18,595 nt of DNA from positions 1-18,595 of the forward strand of contig SCVQ01000485.1 in NCBI GenBank assembly GCA_004296865.1, given 5' to 3'. Shown here piece by piece: positions 1-6,866 of the stretch. The translations under genes and the position numbers were made by a program. Each line of letters begins with the position of its first letter. Position 1 is the first letter of the stretch. Source of the stretch: Nitrospirota bacterium (GTDB lineage Bacteria; Nitrospirota; Nitrospiria; Nitrospirales; Nitrospiraceae). The notes under the pieces were generated by a model. That model made no database searches. It worked only from the letters and a program-made list of their open reading frames with translations, and was not told where the DNA came from.

Positions 1-871
1 AGATCCTGCGGAGTTGCAGGGTCACAGGGCCGGGCTGGCCGGAGCCGATCGGACGGTTGTCGAGGGTGCGCACCGGCATGATTTCCATCGAGGTGTTGGT
101 CAGAAAACACTCCTCGGCCTGACGCAAGGCGTCCGGTTGGTAACAGCCCTCCTCGACCGGTATCCCGTTTTCACGAGCCAGGGTCAGCACGACTTCGCGG
201 GTAATACCATCCAGGATGCCGCAGGTCACCGAGGGGGTGCAGAGGCGTCCCTCGCGTAGGAAGAACAGATTACTGGTCGTGCATTCCGTGAGGTGCCCGT
301 CGGCGTTGAGCATGAGGCTGTCAAAGGCTCCGGCTGCGCTCGCCTCCTGCTTGGCCAGTATGTTGTTCAGGAAGTTGGTCGATTTAATCTGCGGGGACAG
401 GGCTGTGGCCAGATTCCGGCGCACGCGGGTGATGATGAGGGAGACACCTTCTCGAAACAAGTGGGGGGGATAGGGGGAGAGGGGCTTAACCATGATCACC
501 ACCGTCGGGCGCTTGCAGAGGGTGGGGTCCAGCCCAAGCTCCCCTTCGCCGCGGGAGACGGTGATGCGCAGGTGGGCATCGGCAGGAGGGTGCGGGGTGA
601 GGGAGGGTGCGTCGTGTTGTTGCCCAAGCCCGTTGCGATTCAGGGCTTCGCGCAGCAGTGCGAGCCAGTCGTGTTCGTGGATCGGAATGGTGAGGCCGAT
701 CAGGCGCCCCGAGCGATACAGCCTGGTCAGATGCGGTTGGAGCATGAACAAGCGACCGCCGTAGGTGCGGAGCGTTTCGTAGACCCCATCCCCATAGAGA
801 AATCCATGGTCAAAGACCGAGACGGTCGCCTCGGCGCGGTCCACGAACCGATCGTTTAGATAGACCCACAT
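1..871 (-). CDS. pabC: Class IV PLP aminotransferase, probable 4-amino-4-deoxychorismate lyase (partial)
   Basis: Reading the minus strand from an ATG at 871 gives 290 codons without a stop, continuing past the left edge. The protein is a fold-type IV pyridoxal-phosphate enzyme (branched-chain aminotransferase, D-amino acid transaminase and aminodeoxychorismate lyase family). Visible motifs are DHGFLYGDGVYETLR at 21-35, IKSTNFLNNILAKQEA at 162-177 with the likely PLP lysine K163, TSNLFF at 199-204 and GILDGITRE at 218-226. The substrate cannot be read from sequence alone. The pabB-like gene just upstream on the same strand favours ADC lyase, which releases pyruvate from aminodeoxychorismate to give 4-aminobenzoate; D-amino acid or branched-chain transaminase are alternatives. 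A Pro/His-rich stretch at about 84-100 looks like a small loop insertion. A 98-base gap with a repeat separates it from pabB. Confidence 0.85.
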   Translation of the reverse strand, partial: MWVYLNDRFVDRAEATVSVFDHGFLYGDGVYETLRTYGGRLFMLQPHLTRLYRSGRLIGLTIPIHEHDWLALLREALNRNGLGQQHDAPSLTPHPPADAHLRITVSRGEGELGLDPTLCKRPTVVIMVKPLSPYPPHLFREGVSLIITRVRRNLATALSPQIKSTNFLNNILAKQEASAAGAFDSLMLNADGHLTECTTSNLFFLREGRLCTPSVTCGILDGITREVVLTLARENGIPVEEGCYQPDALRQAEECFLTNTSMEIMPVRTLDNRPIGSGQPGPVTLQLRRI

Positions 872-880
872 CGCGTTATA

Positions 881-987
881 CCCAGAGCTGATGGCTGATA
901 GCCGATGGCAGACGGCTCATCTAATCATTAGCGGTTCTTGTCTTAGCTCTTACCATCAGCCATAAGCTATCAGCCATTCGCTCGTAG
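881..987. repeat. Intergenic inverted repeat, GCTATCAGCCATCAGC family
   Basis: This lies between the pabC and pabB genes and enters the pabB 3' end. ATGGCTGATAGC at 891-902 is perfectly complementary to GCTATCAGCCAT at 966-977, and a second copy of ATCAGCCAT sits at 955-963. Bases 965-987 match 3726-3748, upstream of atpE, at 21 of 23 positions. The pabB stop codon (970-972) is inside the repeat. Function is unknown. Confidence 0.75.
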
Positions 988-2463
988 TGCTTTGAGGAGC
1001 GCCTCAGCCTTGAAGAGCGTCTCTTCATATTCACGGTCCGGATCGGAGTCTGCGACGATGCCCGCGCCGACCTGCAGGTAGCCGCGTCCTTGTGTCAGGA
1101 GCAGCGAGCGGATCAGGATATTCAGGTCCAGGTCGCCGGACCAACTGAGGTAGCCCATCGAGCCTGTGTAGGGTCCGCGTCGGACCGGCTCCAGTTCCTC
1201 GATGATTTCCATGCACCGGATCTTCGGCACGCCGGTGATCGTGCCCCCCGGGAAGACCGCTCGGATCAGATCGAGCCCGTCGAGGTCGTCCCGCAGGACG
1301 CCGGTGATGTTGGAGACGATGTGGCTGACATGCGAATACCGTTCGATGACCATGAATTCATCGGCGGTCACGGTTCCATAGCGGCATACGCGTCCGAGAT
1401 CGTTTCGCTCCAGGTCGACCAGCATCAGATGCTCGGCCCGTTCTTTGGTGTTGGTCAACAGTTCTTCCGTCAGGCGACGGTCTTCGTCCGCAGTCCGGCC
1501 TCGCGGCCTCGTCCCGGCAATCGGTCTTGTATCCACCCGGCGATCTTGCAATCGCACGAGTCGCTCCGGCGACGAGCTGACCAGGCACAAGTCATCAAAG
1601 GCCAGCAGCCCGGAGAAGGGAGACGGGTTGACCTGTCTCAGCCGGCGATAGAGGGTCAGGCCGATGTCCTCGTGTCGGGTGCCGGGGGCACTGCCGAGGC
1701 CACCGAGGTCAATCGTGAAGCGGTGCGACAGGTTGGCCTGATAGATGTCTCCGGCGTGGATGTAGTCTTGACATTTCCGGACCCGCTCGATGTAGGACTC
1801 GCGGGGTTGGTCCGGCGTGACCGCGAGTCGGTCTCCCGTCCAGGGCGGTTGCGGGTGGCGGGTCGGGACCGAGAGCCTGGCCTCCAATTCAGCCAGGCGA
1901 TCGCAACCTTCGCGATAGAGTTTTTCACGGGGCTCGCCCAAGAGCCGATCCGTCGGAGGGGCATAGATCAAATGAAGCGTGTGGGTCTGGTGGTCGAGCG
2001 CAGCCAGAAGATCGAGGAAGGCGAAGCGGAGGTCCGGGACCTGCAGGTCGTCCACGGCTAGATTGGGCAGGCGTTCGAATTGTCGCACGGCATCGTAGCT
2101 CAGAAACCCTACTGCGCCGCCGAAAAACGGGGGCAGCCCCTCGGGCTTTGGGATGTGGGAAGCGCGGAGCAACGTTGTCAGGGCGGTCCAGGGGGAACCT
2201 TCGGAGGCCGTCGTCCGATCGCGCGTGCGCAGCTCGAATCCGGTCCCTTTTCCCGTCAGTACCAGGTAGGGGTCGCTTCCCAGGAAAGAGTATTGTGCGA
2301 TGGCGTCCCCGCCCTTGCCGCTTTCCAGCAAAAATGAGGGGCGGCCAGGCTGGGCGATCCGGCTGTACAGCTCGACGGGGTCCGCTGCAGGCAACGGCAA
2401 GGAGAGGGCCAACGGCTCGGGGCGTTCTTCAATCAGAAACCTGGCGCGCGAGGGGCGAATCAT
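970..2463 (-). CDS. pabB: Chorismate-utilising enzyme, aminodeoxychorismate synthase component I (PabB) or TrpE-like
   Basis: This 497-residue protein is a complete member of the TrpE/PabB family, which converts chorismate with ammonia from a glutamine amidotransferase partner. Visible are SFLLESG (43-49) with YSFLG (58-62), PIAGTRPRGRT (314-324), ELLTNTKERAEHLMLVDLER (334-353), HIVSNITG (381-388), FPGGTITGVPKIRCMEIIEE (404-423) and GYLSWSGDLDLNI (437-449). FPGGTITG and the SGDLDLNI region look PabB-like, and the class IV aminotransferase downstream supports PabB. The LLES segment, a tryptophan-site motif in TrpE, and PIAGT rather than the PIKGT of E. coli PabB keep anthranilate synthase possible. 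No amidotransferase gene is in the window. The last codons and stop lie in an intergenic repeat. No strong ribosome site precedes the ATG. Confidence 0.85.
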   Translation of the reverse strand: MIRPSRARFLIEERPEPLALSLPLPAADPVELYSRIAQPGRPSFLLESGKGGDAIAQYSFLGSDPYLVLTGKGTGFELRTRDRTTASEGSPWTALTTLLRASHIPKPEGLPPFFGGAVGFLSYDAVRQFERLPNLAVDDLQVPDLRFAFLDLLAALDHQTHTLHLIYAPPTDRLLGEPREKLYREGCDRLAELEARLSVPTRHPQPPWTGDRLAVTPDQPRESYIERVRKCQDYIHAGDIYQANLSHRFTIDLGGLGSAPGTRHEDIGLTLYRRLRQVNPSPFSGLLAFDDLCLVSSSPERLVRLQDRRVDTRPIAGTRPRGRTADEDRRLTEELLTNTKERAEHLMLVDLERNDLGRVCRYGTVTADEFMVIERYSHVSHIVSNITGVLRDDLDGLDLIRAVFPGGTITGVPKIRCMEIIEELEPVRRGPYTGSMGYLSWSGDLDLNILIRSLLLTQGRGYLQVGAGIVADSDPDREYEETLFKAEALLKALRANG

Positions 2464-2552
2464 GCGCTGGTTGTAGCATATTGCGGAAGGGATAGACCAG
2501 CCGAGGGGTGGGGAGAGTCCATTCCGATCGGTTGAGGGGCGATCTGTTCAGC

Positions 2553-2582
2553 TTGACATTGCACCTCGAATTTTGATTGAAT
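2553..2582 (+). promoter_or_regulatory. Candidate sigma70-type promoter for the F0 ATP synthase genes
   Basis: A perfect -35 box TTGACA (2553-2558) is followed after 18 bases by TTGAAT (2577-2582, 4 of 6 matches to TATAAT). It points toward atpI in the region between divergent pabB and atpI. The predicted start is near 2589, giving a leader of about 50 bases. Confidence 0.5.
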
Positions 2583-2638
2583 GCGCCGCCGTGCTTGGCG
2601 GCGCGCCGATTGTCCGTTTGCGAGCTGCTGAGGTTCCT

Positions 2639-2854
2639 ATGCCGCCCTCGACCGATCCGTTTTATGCGGGCTTGGGGCAGGCGGTCCGGATCGGGACCGA
2701 AATGCTCGCGGCCCTGATCGTGGGGGGTGGGTTGGGCTGGCTGGTGGATACCTACCTGTTTGCATCAGGACCCTGGGGCATGGTGGTGGGGTTGGTCCTG
2801 GGTGTGACGGCCGGGATCAGGAACGCCTATCGAATGGCCCAGCAATGGAAGTAG
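2639..2854 (+). CDS. AtpI/AtpZ-like ATP synthase accessory protein
   Basis: A 71-residue membrane protein of the ATPase_gene1 (AtpI/AtpZ) type, thought to help c-ring assembly or Mg2+ supply for F-type ATP synthase. Two hydrophobic helices are visible: AALIVGGGLGWLVDTYLF and, after a GPWG turn, GMVVGLVLGVTAGI, ending in NAYRMAQQWK. I place the start at ATG 2639, with GAGG at 2630-2633. The frame is open further up to a TTG at 2573, but that overlaps the candidate promoter -10 box and adds residues unlike the family. Its position directly ahead of atpB is the usual one. A 113-base gap follows, holding only short GC-rich dyads. Confidence 0.75.
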   Translation: MPPSTDPFYAGLGQAVRIGTEMLAALIVGGGLGWLVDTYLFASGPWGMVVGLVLGVTAGIRNAYRMAQQWK

Positions 2855-2967
2855 TGGAGGGATGGGAACCGGTCCCGTGCTCGCGCCACGCGCGGCCTCA
2901 GAAGGCCCTCGTTGGACGCGCGCAGTTCGACCCGGCTCCACTCCTCCGGTGGTGAAAGGTAACAATC

Positions 2968-3714
2968 GTGGAAAACCCTCTACACCCGTTCGAGTTGCAC
3001 CAGCTTGTGCAGCTGTCCTTGTTCGGCGTGGACATTTCCCTGAACAAGGCCGTGCTCATGATGTGGGTGGTCGTCGGGCTGGCCGCGACCCTCTTGGTTC
3101 TGGGCGGCGCCTCGCGCCGGCTTGTCCCCACCAAACTTCAGAGTCTGGCCGAGCTGCTGGTGGAGTTCATCCGCGGGATCATCATCGACACGATGGGGCA
3201 GGACGGCATCAGGTTTTTCCCATTGGTGGCGACGCTGTTCGTGTTCATCCTGTTCAGCAACCTCCTGGGCCTGATCCCCGGTTCCTATACCGTCACCAGC
3301 CAGATCGCCGTGACCGGCGCGTTTGCCTTGATGGTCTACGGGTTGAGCATCGTCCTGGGTTTCCTGCTGCATGGCGTCAAGTTTTTCGGCATTCTGATCC
3401 CGCCGGGGACTCCGGGCTGGCTGCTGCCCCTCATGATGCCGATTGAATTGATCAGCCAACTGGCCAGGCCGATTTCGCTGGCCGTCCGGCTGTTTGCCAA
3501 CATGACGGCCGGGCACGTCATCCTGGGCGTGCTGTTCGGGTTGGCCATCACCGGCGGGGCCCTGATCGGCTGGCTGCCGTTTGCGTTTACGATCGCCATG
3601 AACGCGCTGGAGGTCGGCATCGCCTTCATCCAGGCCTATATTTTTACGGTGCTGACCTGCGTCTACCTGGGAGACGCCGTGCACCTGCACGGACACGAAG
3701 CACACGCGCATTAG
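2968..3714 (+). CDS. atpB: F0F1 ATP synthase subunit a
   Basis: Subunit a (248 residues) forms the proton half-channels beside the c-ring in the inner membrane. The family signature SLAVRLFANMTAGH (170-183) carries the essential arginine R174. Several hydrophobic helices are visible (about 28-46, 84-104, 112-134, 184-200, 203-235). Before the last helix, NALEVGIAFIQAYIF (212-226) holds the conserved Glu and Gln of the channel. The start is GTG 2968 with AAAGG about 8 bases upstream. The C-terminus is His-rich (HLHGHEAHAH, 239-248), an unusual tail that might bind metal or be neutral. It is second in the atpI-B-E-F block; its stop is followed within a few bases by an intergenic repeat. Confidence 0.95.
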   Translation: MENPLHPFELHQLVQLSLFGVDISLNKAVLMMWVVVGLAATLLVLGGASRRLVPTKLQSLAELLVEFIRGIIIDTMGQDGIRFFPLVATLFVFILFSNLLGLIPGSYTVTSQIAVTGAFALMVYGLSIVLGFLLHGVKFFGILIPPGTPGWLLPLMMPIELISQLARPISLAVRLFANMTAGHVILGVLFGLAITGGALIGWLPFAFTIAMNALEVGIAFIQAYIFTVLTCVYLGDAVHLHGHEAHAH

Positions 3715-3715
3715 A

Positions 3716-3752
3716 AAGAGCCATCAGCTATCAGCCATCAGCTCGTAGCTAT
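3716..3752. repeat. Intergenic repeat, GCTATCAGCCATCAGC family
   Basis: It fills most of the 59-base gap between atpB and atpE. The words CCATCAGC, GCTATCAGCC and CATCAGCTCGTAGCTA run in tandem with a rough period of 7-8 bases. Bases 3726-3748 match 965-987 at 21 of 23 positions. The atpE ribosome site (3755-3766) starts directly after it. Confidence 0.7.
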
Positions 3753-3773
3753 TCAAGGGAGGAAAGGACGAAC

Positions 3774-4004
3774 ATGGATTCTGCAGCGGCGGCATTGTTG
3801 GGCATGGGATTGGCGGCGGCCGGGTTTGCCGGCGCCGGCGTGGGGATCGGCTACATTTTCGGCAAGATGATCGAGGCGGTCGCGCGCCAGCCGGAGGCCG
3901 AGGGGCGGGTCAGCAAGTACATGTGGATCGGCTTCGCGCTGGTGGAGGCGATCGCGCTGTACGGGCTGGTCATCGCGTTCATCATCATGGGCCTCCGGAA
4001 GTAG
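3774..4004 (+). CDS. atpE: F0F1 ATP synthase subunit c
   Basis: This 76-residue hairpin protein forms the rotor ring of ATP synthase. Helix 1 is Gly/Ala-rich (about 5-30), the polar loop is ARQPEAEG (37-44) and helix 2 spans about 50-73. The ion-binding carboxylate is E58 in FALVEAIALYG. Against the Na+-binding pattern of Ilyobacter-type c subunits, the Gln of helix 1 is Ile here (I25) and the Ser/Thr after the Glu are Ala/Ile (A59, I60), so I infer a proton-type ring. A strong ribosome site, AAGGGAGGAAAGG at 3755-3767, precedes ATG 3774, fitting the high copy number of this subunit. Confidence 0.95.
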   Translation: MDSAAAALLGMGLAAAGFAGAGVGIGYIFGKMIEAVARQPEAEGRVSKYMWIGFALVEAIALYGLVIAFIIMGLRK

Positions 4005-4023
4005 TGGAGAGTTGCTAGCGCTT

Positions 4024-4068
4024 GGTTTTGAGTTTCAACTCGACACTCAAAACTCGACACTCAAAACT
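4024..4068. repeat. Short tandem and inverted repeat, ACTCAAAACTC family
   Basis: It lies in the 74-base gap between atpE and atpF. A 14-base unit, ACTCGACACTCAAA, occurs at 4038-4051 and 4052-4065 and starts a third copy (4066-4068). TTTTGAGT at 4026-4033 is complementary to ACTCAAAA at 4045-4052 and 4059-4066. The same words recur at 5467-5541. Confidence 0.75.
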
Positions 4069-4078
4069 AGGAAGAGTC

Positions 4079-4588
4079 ATGCCACAATTTGAAACACACT
4101 TTTTCTCGTCGTTGATTTTCTGGGAGGTCGTCTCCTTCGGCATCCTGTTGTGGGTGTTGTGGAAGTTTGCCTTCCCGCCGATCCTGGAGACCCTGGAGAC
4201 GCGGGAGCGGAAGATCCGGGAGAGCCTGGAGCAGGCCGATCGACACCGCGCGGAAGCGGAACGCAAGATGCAGGAGTATGAGCTCAAGCTGAGCGCCGCA
4301 GCCAAGGAGGCCGAAACCGTGCTGGCCCAGGCAAAAGAGCGGGCGCAACGATTGCTCGAGGAAAACGAGCAGCGTCTGCAGGCCGAGGCCGACCGGATTA
4401 AGGGCGACGCGCACCGCGAGATCGAACACGAGCGCCGCAAGGCGGTCCAGGACATCCGTAACCAGGCGACCGATCTAGCGTTGTTGGTGGCGGAAAAGGT
4501 AGTGGGGCGGAGCCTTAGCGATGCCGACCATCGCCGGCTGGCCGACGAGGCCTTGCAGGCCGTGGCAGAGAACTACCGCAAGGGGTGA
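4079..4588 (+). CDS. atpF: F0F1 ATP synthase subunit b
   Basis: Subunit b (169 residues from ATG 4079) is the peripheral stalk that holds F1 to subunit a. The N-terminus has one membrane helix (about FFSSLIFWEVVSFGILLWVL) followed by WKFAFPPILETLETRERKI, the family hallmark, and a long charged coiled coil rich in Glu, Arg, Lys and Ala to near residue 140. It ends with DLALLVAEKVVGRSL. The frame is open upstream to 4022, but that stretch is translated from the repeat at 4024-4068, so I use ATG 4079 with AGGAAGAG just before it. Its TGA stop (4586-4588) is part of an inverted repeat. No atpH, A, G, D or C follows; the next gene is convergent. Confidence 0.93.
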   Translation: MPQFETHFFSSLIFWEVVSFGILLWVLWKFAFPPILETLETRERKIRESLEQADRHRAEAERKMQEYELKLSAAAKEAETVLAQAKERAQRLLEENEQRLQAEADRIKGDAHREIEHERRKAVQDIRNQATDLALLVAEKVVGRSLSDADHRRLADEALQAVAENYRKG

Positions 4589-4647
4589 GGCGTGAGGCGA
4601 ATTTTTCAGAGCGCGTAACCCCTTACGTCTTACCTTTCACGCCTCAC
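4585..4647. repeat. Inverted repeat between convergent atpF and larE
   Basis: GTGAGGCGTGA (4585-4595) and TCACGCCTCAC (4637-4647) are perfect 11-base complements with 41 bases between. The stop codons of both converging genes, atpF (4586-4588) and larE (4644-4646 on the minus strand), are the TGA words of the two arms. The interior holds the related words CTTACGTCTTACC. It may act as a two-way terminator, but there is no long T-run, so this is weak inference. Confidence 0.7.
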
Positions 4648-5441
4648 GTCTTGTTCCCACCGCCCCGTCGATAGCCGTCCAGGTCCAGCGTCACGAAGCG
4701 AAAGCCCAGCGCCTTCAAGGCGGCGGTGACCCGCGCCCGCCGTTCCTCGTCGAGCATCGCGGGGAGTTCCTGCCCCGCGACTTCGATCCTGGCCACCTCG
4801 CCGTGGTCCCGCACACGGAATTGCCTGAGCCCTTCCCGAAACAGTGCGGCCTCAGCCCGCTCGATACGACTCAGCTTGGCCTGCGTGATGGCGACTCCGC
4901 GTGGAATGCGTGACGAGAGGCAGGCCGCGGCCGGCTTGTCCCAGTTCGACAGGCCCAGCGTCTTGGCCAGTGTGCGAACCTCCTCCTTGGAGAGCGCCGC
5001 TTCTACGAGTGGACTGCGGACCCCCCACTCCTTGGCCGCTGTCATTCCAGGCCGGTCATCCCCCAGGTCATCCAGGTTGGTCCCATCCACCATGGCGCCG
5101 ATCTTGAGGTCTCGTTGCAGCTGCGCCAGCCCCTGGTAGAGGTCCGTCTTGCAGTGGTAACAGCGATCCGCCTCGTTGCGCACGAAGTCCGGACTTGCCA
5201 GTTGGTTCGTGTCGACGATCAGGTGGTGGGCGCCGACTTGGGCTGCGACGCGGCGGGCGGTCTCCAGTTCGATTTCGGGGAAAGTGGGGGAGACGGCCGT
5301 GACGGCGATGGCCTTGGGCCCCAGGGCATCGTGCGCGACTTTCATCACCAGCGTGCTGTCGATGCCGCCCGAATAGGCGACCAGGACTGACCCAAGCTCC
5401 TTAAACAGTTGGGTCATCCTTTGCAATTTCACGTCCAGCAT
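4644..5441 (-). CDS. larE: ATP-dependent sulfur transferase LarE
   Basis: LarE makes the sulfur groups of the nickel-pincer nucleotide cofactor, first identified in lactate racemase. The 265-residue protein has the PP-loop SGGIDS (24-29) for ATP activation, RCYHCKTDLY (93-102), DGTNLDDLGDDRPG (119-132) and KPAAACLSSRIPRG (169-182). C174 lines up with the cysteine that in Lactobacillus LarE gives up its sulfur, so I infer a sacrificial type; a cluster-binding type cannot be excluded. The start is ATG 5441 with GGGAG about 7 bases upstream; an in-frame extension to 5516 is translated from the repeat 5467-5541. No larA, larB or larC is visible, so the client enzyme is unknown. The stop lies in the repeat shared with atpF. 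Confidence 0.88.
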   Translation of the reverse strand: MLDVKLQRMTQLFKELGSVLVAYSGGIDSTLVMKVAHDALGPKAIAVTAVSPTFPEIELETARRVAAQVGAHHLIVDTNQLASPDFVRNEADRCYHCKTDLYQGLAQLQRDLKIGAMVDGTNLDDLGDDRPGMTAAKEWGVRSPLVEAALSKEEVRTLAKTLGLSNWDKPAAACLSSRIPRGVAITQAKLSRIERAEAALFREGLRQFRVRDHGEVARIEVAGQELPAMLDEERRARVTAALKALGFRFVTLDLDGYRRGGGNKT

Positions 5442-5466
5442 GGCCAACTCCCAGCGGGCAGCACGG

Positions 5467-5541
5467 GTGAGTGTTGAGTGTTCAGTTGAGTCAAAAACTA
5501 AGAACTCAACACTCACAACTCAAAACTGTTGAGTTGTGAGT
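5467..5541. repeat. Two overlapping perfect inverted repeats, ACTCAACACTC family
   Basis: GTGAGTGTTGAGT (5467-5479) pairs perfectly with ACTCAACACTCAC (5504-5516). ACTCACAACTCAA (5511-5523) pairs perfectly with TTGAGTTGTGAGT (5529-5541), with a 5-base loop. The two 13-base-pair stems share bases 5511-5516, so they cannot both form fully. The block lies between the inactive M16 gene and larE on the minus strand and contains the M16 stop codon (5520-5522). Confidence 0.8.
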
Positions 5542-6866
5542 TTCGCCTTGGCCAAGTTGCCGACGACGACGAGGGCGTAGCGGTCAGGATGCAGGTATTG
5601 TGTGGCGACCCGCAGGACGTCTTCTTTGGTGACCCGCTCGATCCAGCGCGGGTACTGGGTGAAATAGTCGAACCCCAGCCCATAGAATTCCACCTGGCTC
5701 AGGATGTCGGCCAGCTTCGCGGTGGTCTCGAGGCGGAGCGGGAAGCTGCCCATGATATAGGCCTTGGCGTCGGCCAGTTCCTCGTCCGTGACCGGCGCCT
5801 CCCGCATGCCGTTCAGCTCCTTCAGGACGCCGGAGATAGCCTGGTTGGCCGTTTCGTTGCGGGTCTGCAGGCTCACAAAGAAAGTCCCCGGCATCAAGCG
5901 GGCGTCGAAGGCGCTGCCCACGCTGTAGGCCAAGCCTTGGTTGTCGCGGATCGAGTCCATGAGCCGCGAGGAGAAACCGCCGGCGCCCAGGATGTAGTTC
6001 ATGACCGTCACGGCGTAGAAGTCGGGGTTCGTGCGGCTGATCCCCAGGTGTCCCAACATGATGGTGGCTTGGGAGAGGTCCTTGTCGATGAGCTGGACGG
6101 TCGGCTTGTCGACCGGTTGGGGCGTCCCTGCGGTCCGTGCCGGCTGGGGTCCCGCCTTCCATGCCTCGAACTGCGTGGCCACGAGCGTCTTCGCCTGCTC
6201 AATGGTGATGTCTCCCACGATCGCCAGGATGGTCCGGTTCGGCAGGTATTCGCGGGTATAAAATTGTTCCAGGTCGGCCCTGGTGATCGTGGGCAGGCTT
6301 GTCTCGGTGCCGTTCACCGGCCAGCGATAGGGATGTCCGTCGAACACGAGCTGGTTAAAGGCCTTGCCGGCGATGATGTCCGGAGCGTCTTGCTCGCTCT
6401 GGATTTCCCCCAGGAGTTGGGTTTTGACTCGCGCCAGTTCCTTCTCCGGGAAGGCAGGATGCAACAGGACATCGGCCAGGAGGGTCACGCCCAAGTCCGC
6501 GTCCTTCTTCAAGACGCGGGCTGAAACTGTCGTGAAGTCTTCTCCCGCCTTGGCGCCCAGCGCCCCCCCCACGAAGTCGATTTGCTCGGCGATCTGGCCG
6601 GCCGTGCGGGTCGTGGTGCCTTCGTCTAATAGGCTGGCGACAAGATTCGCCAAGCCGGCCTTTCCAGGCGGATCCTGGGCCGAGCCGACCTTGACGAGCG
6701 CATGGAATTGGACGATCGGCAGGTAAGGCTGCTCCAGCACCAGGACGGTCATGCCGTTGGGCGTGGTGAACCGGACCGGCTTGATGTCCGCAGCCTGAAC
6801 GGTTCCGGCAGGCCCCGCAAGGCTCAGGAGCAGAACGAGGGTTGCGAGTAGCGCCGGTGCCGGCAT
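5520..6866 (-). CDS. M16-family peptidase-like protein lacking the zinc site
   Basis: About 448 residues, with a signal peptide (hydrophobic core and TVQA/AD cleavage site near residue 26), so probably periplasmic. The fold is that of M16 (pitrilysin/insulinase) proteins: NGMTVLVLEQ near the start, the C-terminal-domain signature around GGFSSRLMDSIRDNQGLAYSVGSAFD, and a final HPDRYALVVVGN. Where the active family member has HxxEH, this one reads AGLANLVASLLDEGT, with N, A and S in place of H, E and H, so it should not bind catalytic zinc. With the active paralogue upstream this suggests a heterodimer, as in processing-peptidase-like pairs. ATG 6866 overlaps the upstream stop by one base (TGATG); GTG 6869 is an alternative. 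Its final residues LTTQQF and stop come from an intergenic repeat. Confidence 0.88.
   Translation of the reverse strand: MPAPALLATLVLLLSLAGPAGTVQAADIKPVRFTTPNGMTVLVLEQPYLPIVQFHALVKVGSAQDPPGKAGLANLVASLLDEGTTTRTAGQIAEQIDFVGGALGAKAGEDFTTVSARVLKKDADLGVTLLADVLLHPAFPEKELARVKTQLLGEIQSEQDAPDIIAGKAFNQLVFDGHPYRWPVNGTETSLPTITRADLEQFYTREYLPNRTILAIVGDITIEQAKTLVATQFEAWKAGPQPARTAGTPQPVDKPTVQLIDKDLSQATIMLGHLGISRTNPDFYAVTVMNYILGAGGFSSRLMDSIRDNQGLAYSVGSAFDARLMPGTFFVSLQTRNETANQAISGVLKELNGMREAPVTDEELADAKAYIMGSFPLRLETTAKLADILSQVEFYGLGFDYFTQYPRWIERVTKEDVLRVATQYLHPDRYALVVVGNLAKAKLTTQQF

Noticed and set aside
2862..3446. Plus-strand open frame of 194 codons overlapping atpB
   Set aside because: It is out of frame with the strongly conserved subunit a and shows no domain.
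3716..4068. CRISPR-like array
   Set aside because: The repeats are 7-14 bases, degenerate, and lack regular unique spacers, and no cas genes are present.
4022..4078. N-terminal extension of atpF
   Set aside because: The extra residues are translated from the tandem repeat 4024-4068; subunit b normally begins near ATG 4079, which has its own ribosome site.
5442..5516. N-terminal extension of larE
   Set aside because: It is translated from the repeat 5467-5541; ATG 5441 has a good ribosome site and starts just before the PP-loop domain.
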